A stretch of 64,000 bases of DNA from Chryseobacterium rhizosphaerae (GTDB lineage Bacteria; Bacteroidota; Bacteroidia; Flavobacteriales; Weeksellaceae): NCBI RefSeq assembly GCF_003385455.1, contig NZ_QNUF01000024.1, forward strand, positions 1 through 64,000, given 5' to 3'. Every line of letters begins with the position of its first letter. Positions within the stretch are counted from its first letter, which is position 1. The translations under genes were made by a program, and so were the position numbers. This document shows, piece by piece, positions 60,366 to 64,000 of this stretch. The notes beneath the pieces were generated by a model. It was not told the DNA's origin. It did no database searches and saw only the letters and a program-made list of their open reading frames with translations.

Positions 60366-61220
60366 TTAGTCTAAAATATAGATCTTCTTTTCTTTAAGAT
60401 TAAAACCCAGCTTTTTGCCCAGCCAGTTGATACTTGTTTTACCTTCGTAAATCAATCCTTCCACAAAAAGCACATTAGGCTTATCCACCTTTACAAATGA
60501 ATTGGAAACAGCATCTACACTTCCTTTGTAAAACTTATTGATGATTGCAGGATCAAATTCGCTCTTCTTTTCAATTAGCTGCAGACTTTCTTTTTTTATG
60601 CCTAAAGTCCCCATCAAACGATCGCTCAGCCAAAATGAATCATTACCGGCTCCGGAGTCTAAAAGAACATTGATCCGATATGTATTGTTCAAAAGTACAT
60701 AGGTGCTAATGTCCAGTGACTGATCAGCATTGGTAGAAAGCTGGATATCCAATACTTTATTACCGCTTAATTTTTCCTTCGGGAATATAAGCTCTTTGTT
60801 TGTAAAATCTATAATGAATTCCGTATCATAAAACATGGGCAGAGAAAGTAAACCGTCAATTCCCTTTATTTCCATGTCATGAGTGGCATACCAGGTATCT
60901 TTAAATTTTTTACCGTTAACAATAACCTCTTTTGATTTGAATAGTGGGACTGTCATTTTTTCACCCGTAGCGCGAAAAGCTGTTAAGAAATTATAAGACT
61001 CTTTTGGGGCTAAGTTTTTGGAAAAGTTTCCCAAAAACAGATTAATTCCTCCTCCGGTATCAAAAATGAAATTTCCTTTCTTACCTTCCACTTCAGCCTG
61101 TACAAGAAGATGTCCGGAAGGTAATATGTTGAGAGGCGTTTTTTGTGCTAAGATAACAGATGAGTATAGAAATACGGATGCGGTAAGAACCGATTTTTTA
61201 ATAAATGATTGATTAAACAT
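60366..61220 (-). CDS. Secreted retropepsin-like aspartyl protease
   Basis: 284 residues: signal peptide (VLTASVFLYSSVILAQ), catalytic motif FIFDTGGGINLFLGN (DTG), a second DSG in VLLDSGAGNDSFWLS and the C-terminal INWLGKKLGFNLKEKKIYIL with the closing strand. This is a two-motif bacterial retropepsin-like protein, probably acting as a monomer or dimer in the periplasm. The paralogue at 46351 lacks DTG. Substrate unknown. Confidence 0.82.
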   Translation of the reverse strand: MFNQSFIKKSVLTASVFLYSSVILAQKTPLNILPSGHLLVQAEVEGKKGNFIFDTGGGINLFLGNFSKNLAPKESYNFLTAFRATGEKMTVPLFKSKEVIVNGKKFKDTWYATHDMEIKGIDGLLSLPMFYDTEFIIDFTNKELIFPKEKLSGNKVLDIQLSTNADQSLDISTYVLLNNTYRINVLLDSGAGNDSFWLSDRLMGTLGIKKESLQLIEKKSEFDPAIINKFYKGSVDAVSNSFVKVDKPNVLFVEGLIYEGKTSINWLGKKLGFNLKEKKIYILD

Positions 61221-61486
61221 CTGAAAATAGGGTTATTGTTTTTTAGTTCTGATTTCATAAATATATGAATTCTGCAAATATAATATATTCTTCCAGCAAA
61301 GCTATAATAAACCCATAAGTACATTTTTAGTTCTGTGTACTGAATTTTCAAGGACTCGGGAGCGGTAATCAGACTGCTGACTTCCTGTTTTTATCCACCT
61401 GCCAAAATAATGATGATAAAGAGTAAAAATACTTCCTACGTAAAGTAAAATACCTAGATTTGGCTTTCAAACTTTAAAATATAACT

Positions 61487-61699
61487 ATGGACAAAAAGAT
61501 TATAAAAATTACCCACGTCACAGGGACGTATATTATTAAGATTGCCGAAGGAAGACTTAATGAAATGAAAGCCCAGCTGGATAAATGCCTAAATGATGAA
61601 CAGGCAGCAATTGTCGTAAAGGGGGAAGATGGAGATCAGTTTGTATATCCGTCGGATTTTATCAAGAATAGTTTCATCGCCATCGTAGACCGTGAATAG
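61487..61699 (+). CDS. Small hypothetical protein, 70 aa
   Basis: MDKKIIKITHVTGTYIIKIA then a helix EGRLNEMKAQLDKCLNDE and strands AAIVVKGEDGDQFVYPSDFI. Codon use is normal and the charged pattern looks like a folded small domain, not a shadow frame. No family recognised. The flanks (61221-61486, 61700-61861) are A/T-rich with no feature I can name. Confidence 0.65.
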   Translation: MDKKIIKITHVTGTYIIKIAEGRLNEMKAQLDKCLNDEQAAIVVKGEDGDQFVYPSDFIKNSFIAIVDRE

Positions 61700-61861
61700 G
61701 GTGGGGCACTCTATACAAAATAAGGTCTGAAAATCGTTTTAAAGGCTATGTTTTTAGTGGTAGAATGTAAGGAACGGGAATTTATAGATACAGGGAGTGA
61801 AAATAATTCACCTGATTTTAAGCTTCTTATTCATTTTTGCTATAATTTGTGCAGTAAAAGT

Positions 61862-61892
61862 TTTGCAGAAATTAAAAATCGTTCTATATTTG
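61862..61892 (+). promoter_or_regulatory. Promoter of tRNA-Ser
   Basis: TTTG (61862-61865), 19 bases, TATATTTG (61885-61892): full consensus, 34 bases before the tRNA. Confidence 0.85.
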
Positions 61893-61926
61893 CACCACTG
61901 AAAACAACGGTATAGCCGGGGTTTAA

Positions 61927-62011
61927 GGAGAGATGGCAGAGTGGTCGATTGCGATAGTCTTGAAAACTATTGACTGTAACAGGTCCGGGGGTTCGAATCC
62001 CTCTCTCTCCG
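61927..62011 (+). tRNA. tRNA-Ser (UGA anticodon)
   Basis: 85 bases with the long variable arm of a class-II tRNA. Acceptor stem GGAGAGA/TCTCTCC, D arm from 61935, anticodon stem ATAGT/ACTAT around CT-TGA-AA (anticodon TGA at 61961-61963), T loop GTTCGAATC. Discriminator G at 62011; CCA is not encoded. No integrase or duplicated 3' end was seen. Confidence 0.96.
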
Positions 62012-62015
62012 CAGA

Positions 62016-62049
62016 AAAAGGGTTAAATCTATTGATTTAACCCTTTTTT
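62016..62049 (+). terminator. Terminator of tRNA-Ser
   Basis: Arms AAAAGGGTTAAATC and GATTTAACCCTTTT (14 bp) around TATT, then TTTTTT. Confidence 0.88.
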
Positions 62050-62430
62050 ATTTTAAGCACTTCATGATCAGTTGGGATCAGGCTTGAAAGCAGAGTACTT
62101 GTATAAAATACTACGCTTTATGCTAAAGTCATTACCAAAGAAATTAATCCGGTAGCTTCATCCGTATTGTATGGAGACCTGTTTTCGATGCAGCGATCAC
62201 ATATATTCTGTTTATTGTAGAGAACGGAAATGGATAGGCTTCTTGAAAATATCAACATTATAGACCCTGGAGCCCATTTTTAAGACAATAATATAAGGTT
62301 TTAGCTTTTCCATAAGAAAAACAGAGGCAAATCCAATCTAATTTTTATATTTGCAGGGGACAGTTTGAATCTCAAAACACTGTTTCAATCGCTAAAAAAC
62401 TAAAAAAACTGAAAACCAAAAGAATAAAGA
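62050..62430. other. Intergenic region without a recognised gene
   Basis: About 380 bases before the broken AraC-type gene. No ORF, RNA gene or repeat family member is evident; the A/T-rich end (62330-62420) should hold the promoter. Confidence 0.5.
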
Positions 62431-63590
62431 ATGGGTAAGATTGACTTGTTAATTGTTGTGACTGTAATCTCTTTGTTTATTTCATTATTTCTTGTATTCT
62501 TTTTGCTCACCGTTAAAACAAAATATAAAATAAGCAATGTTCTGTTTGCTGCTTTTCTTCTCATCACTGCAATAGATAGTTGTGAACCTTTGTTTAATCT
62601 AACCGTTGATAGTCCTTCCAACCTGGGAATGCTAAGAAATACATTTGCTTTCTTACAAATTCCTGTTTTTTATCTGTATGTATTATCTGTCTGTTATTCC
62701 GATTTTAAGCTTACATTCAAGTATATACTACATGTGCTTCCCTATTTAATTGTCAATTTAGTTTTACTGCCTCGGTTTTATGCGGTTGATAGTGCTTCTA
62801 AAATTGATTTTCTTGTGAATCGTCAGCATATGATAGAGCTGCAGTTTACCCATATTCTTTTTCACCTTCAGATTGTTGTCTATCTTATTGCTGTTTTTAG
62901 GATATTAAGAAAAACAAAAAAACTATATCTTGAAAATTATGCAGGTGCCAGCATCAATTCGTATAATTGGTTGTTTCAGTTTACAAGCGTACTGACTTTT
63001 CTATATTTGTTTGTCTTTTTAAAAAATATTTTTAAATTTTCCGACTATCCCTATATTTCTGAATGGATAAAAATTGGTATTATGGTACTGGTATTGTTTA
63101 TCGTTTGCTGGTATTTATTTAAAGCATTGAACAATCCCGGTTTATTTAGAAATGTTGATTCGAAATTAAAACTTGTTTCTGATATTATTTCAGAAGAAAA
63201 AAAGAATGAGTCACCAACTGAAAACGAAGAGACGTTAAGCTCAGAGATTATAAAATTAAAGAAATATATGATCGAGGAAAAACCCTTTCTTAATCCTTCG
63301 CTGACGATTCAGGATATTTCTAAAGATATTGAAATTCCTACCCGGGAATTATCCGTACTAATTAACCATCAATTAGGGCAACATTTTTATGATTTTGTAA
63401 ATACGTATCGTATCGTATAGAGAATGCTATGGATATTTTAAAAGATACTACAAAAACGAAGGTAACTATTCTTGAAATCCTGTATGAAGTGGGTTTTAAT
63501 TCAAAATCTTCTTTTAATACTGCCTTTAAAAAACATACGGGTACTACTCCAACTTATTATCGTAAAAATCTGCAAGTCAGTATTTTGTAA
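62431..63590 (+). pseudogene. AraC-family regulator with membrane N-terminus, frameshifted
   Basis: The first frame (62431-63420) has ~7 membrane helices over residues 1-230 (LLIVVTVISLFISLFLVFFL first) and the beginning of an AraC HTH (LTIQDISKDIEIPTRELSVL; FYDFVNTYRIV), then stops. The second frame, from ~63411, continues YRIENAMDILKD ... EVGFNSKSSFNTAFKKHTG, the second helix of the HTH, to 63590. The break is a duplicated TATCG: ACG-TATCG-TATCG-TATAG. Removing one copy restores a normal ~384-residue 7TM-AraC regulator. It stands just before a secreted serine beta-lactamase-like gene and was probably its regulator. Confidence 0.78.
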
Positions 63591-63729
63591 TTATTCGTAC
63601 TCTTTTTTGTAAAGATTCGTACTTATTTTTCTACACAAATGTGATCGAATACTTTTACTCGGTCGCCTAATTTTGATTTCTCCCACATCTTTGTATTGAA
63701 ATAATTTTTTAATATAAAATAACGATACA

Positions 63730-64000
63730 ATGAAAACTTCATCAAAACTTTTAGCGGCCCTATTATTCATCAGTAGCTTTTCTTTTGGACAGGACATTTC
63801 CCAAAAAATTGATTCCATCATACATGATAATTATAAAAAAAATCCTGAGGTAGGGATCAGTGTTGGTTTTATCAATAATAATAAAGAATCTTATACATCA
63901 TACGGTAATTTGAATGCAGAAAGCCCGATGAAAATTAATGAGAATTCCATATTTGAAATTGCATCTATCACTAAAATTTTAACGTCAAATTTAGTTGCTC
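63730..64000 (+). CDS. Serine beta-lactamase/transpeptidase-like protein (3' end outside window)
   Basis: The first 90 codons of a secreted protein: signal peptide (LLAALLFISSFSFGQ) then the class-C beta-lactamase-like start (VGISVGFINNNKES, YTSYGNLN) and the SxxK active site in SITKIL. Serine beta-lactamases, esterases and D,D-peptidases share this start, so the substrate is undecided. It follows the broken AraC-type gene on the same strand by ~140 bases. Confidence 0.85.
   Translation, partial: MKTSSKLLAALLFISSFSFGQDISQKIDSIIHDNYKKNPEVGISVGFINNNKESYTSYGNLNAESPMKINENSIFEIASITKILTSNLVA

Noticed and set aside
61927-63590. Integrated element using tRNA-Ser as attachment site
   Set aside because: No integrase, no repeat of the tRNA 3' end, and composition is unchanged.
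1-64000. CRISPR array
   Set aside because: The tandem repeats found are 7-base arrays or ~144-base units without unique spacers, and no cas genes occur.

Overview
The window reads as chromosomal DNA of a Bacteroidota bacterium of the Flavobacteriia, most like Chryseobacterium or a close relative (Weeksellaceae). The grounds are low GC, Bacteroidota-type promoters (TTTG, about 19-21 bases, TAnnTTTG), flavobacterial families (DUF6705, DUF6814, PepSY/TonB pair), an N-acetyl/N-succinylornithine-type ArgF', and intergenic palindromes. No phage, integrase, CRISPR array or complete insertion sequence was seen.

Layout. 1-2.1 kb: the end of a Gly-rich protein with a JAMM-like metalloprotease site, then two tandem DUF6705 lipoproteins. 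2.1-9.5 kb: housekeeping genes (rlmH, a GlxA-type regulator, a YihY membrane protein, nhaA, the (p)ppGpp synthetase/hydrolase). 9.8-20.5 kb: eight minus-strand genes that look like one short-chain fatty acid module: porin, MHS-family symporter, two tiny membrane proteins, a histidine kinase fused to a sodium/solute-symporter domain, a receiver-only response regulator, propionyl-CoA synthetase and acetyl-CoA synthetase. 20.7-30 kb: an IS1-InsA-like zinc-ribbon/HTH protein diverging from the arginine operon (GNAT, argG, argC, argD, argF', argB, argE, argH). 30.3-36.8 kb: an Lrp-type regulator diverging from pyrB-carA-carB. pyrB is preceded by a short leader ORF whose stop codon lies in an intrinsic terminator (an attenuator), and a four-helix-bundle (S23-type) gene flanked by inverted heptamer arrays sits between carA and carB. 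CarAB carbamoyl phosphate feeds both ArgF' and PyrB, so the two adjoining clusters share an intermediate.

37-45 kb: an SMI1/KNR4 protein, a lipoprotein and an esterase, then an iron-uptake set (TonB-dependent siderophore receptor, PepSY membrane protein, siderophore-esterase-like hydrolase). 45-53 kb: secreted proteins, a Crp/Fnr regulator, and an alkylation-repair stretch (DinB-like, Ogt, PEP-mutase-like, Ada). 53-61.7 kb: hydrolases, a decayed thrombospondin-type-3 gene, holA, trxB followed by a tandem repeat array, a glyoxalase-like protein, a truncated AraC gene and a retropepsin-like protease. 61.8-64 kb: tRNA-Ser(UGA), an AraC-type regulator broken by a 5-base duplication, and the start of a serine beta-lactamase-like gene.

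The intergenic DNA is unusually patterned. At least eight gaps hold degenerate arrays with a 7-base period (CTCNNAT or its complement), several as inverted pairs; a perfect palindrome of 35-37 bases occurs twice; a roughly 50-base element occurs twice; and several hairpins are not explained as terminators. All functional assignments come from reading motifs by eye; no database search was run.
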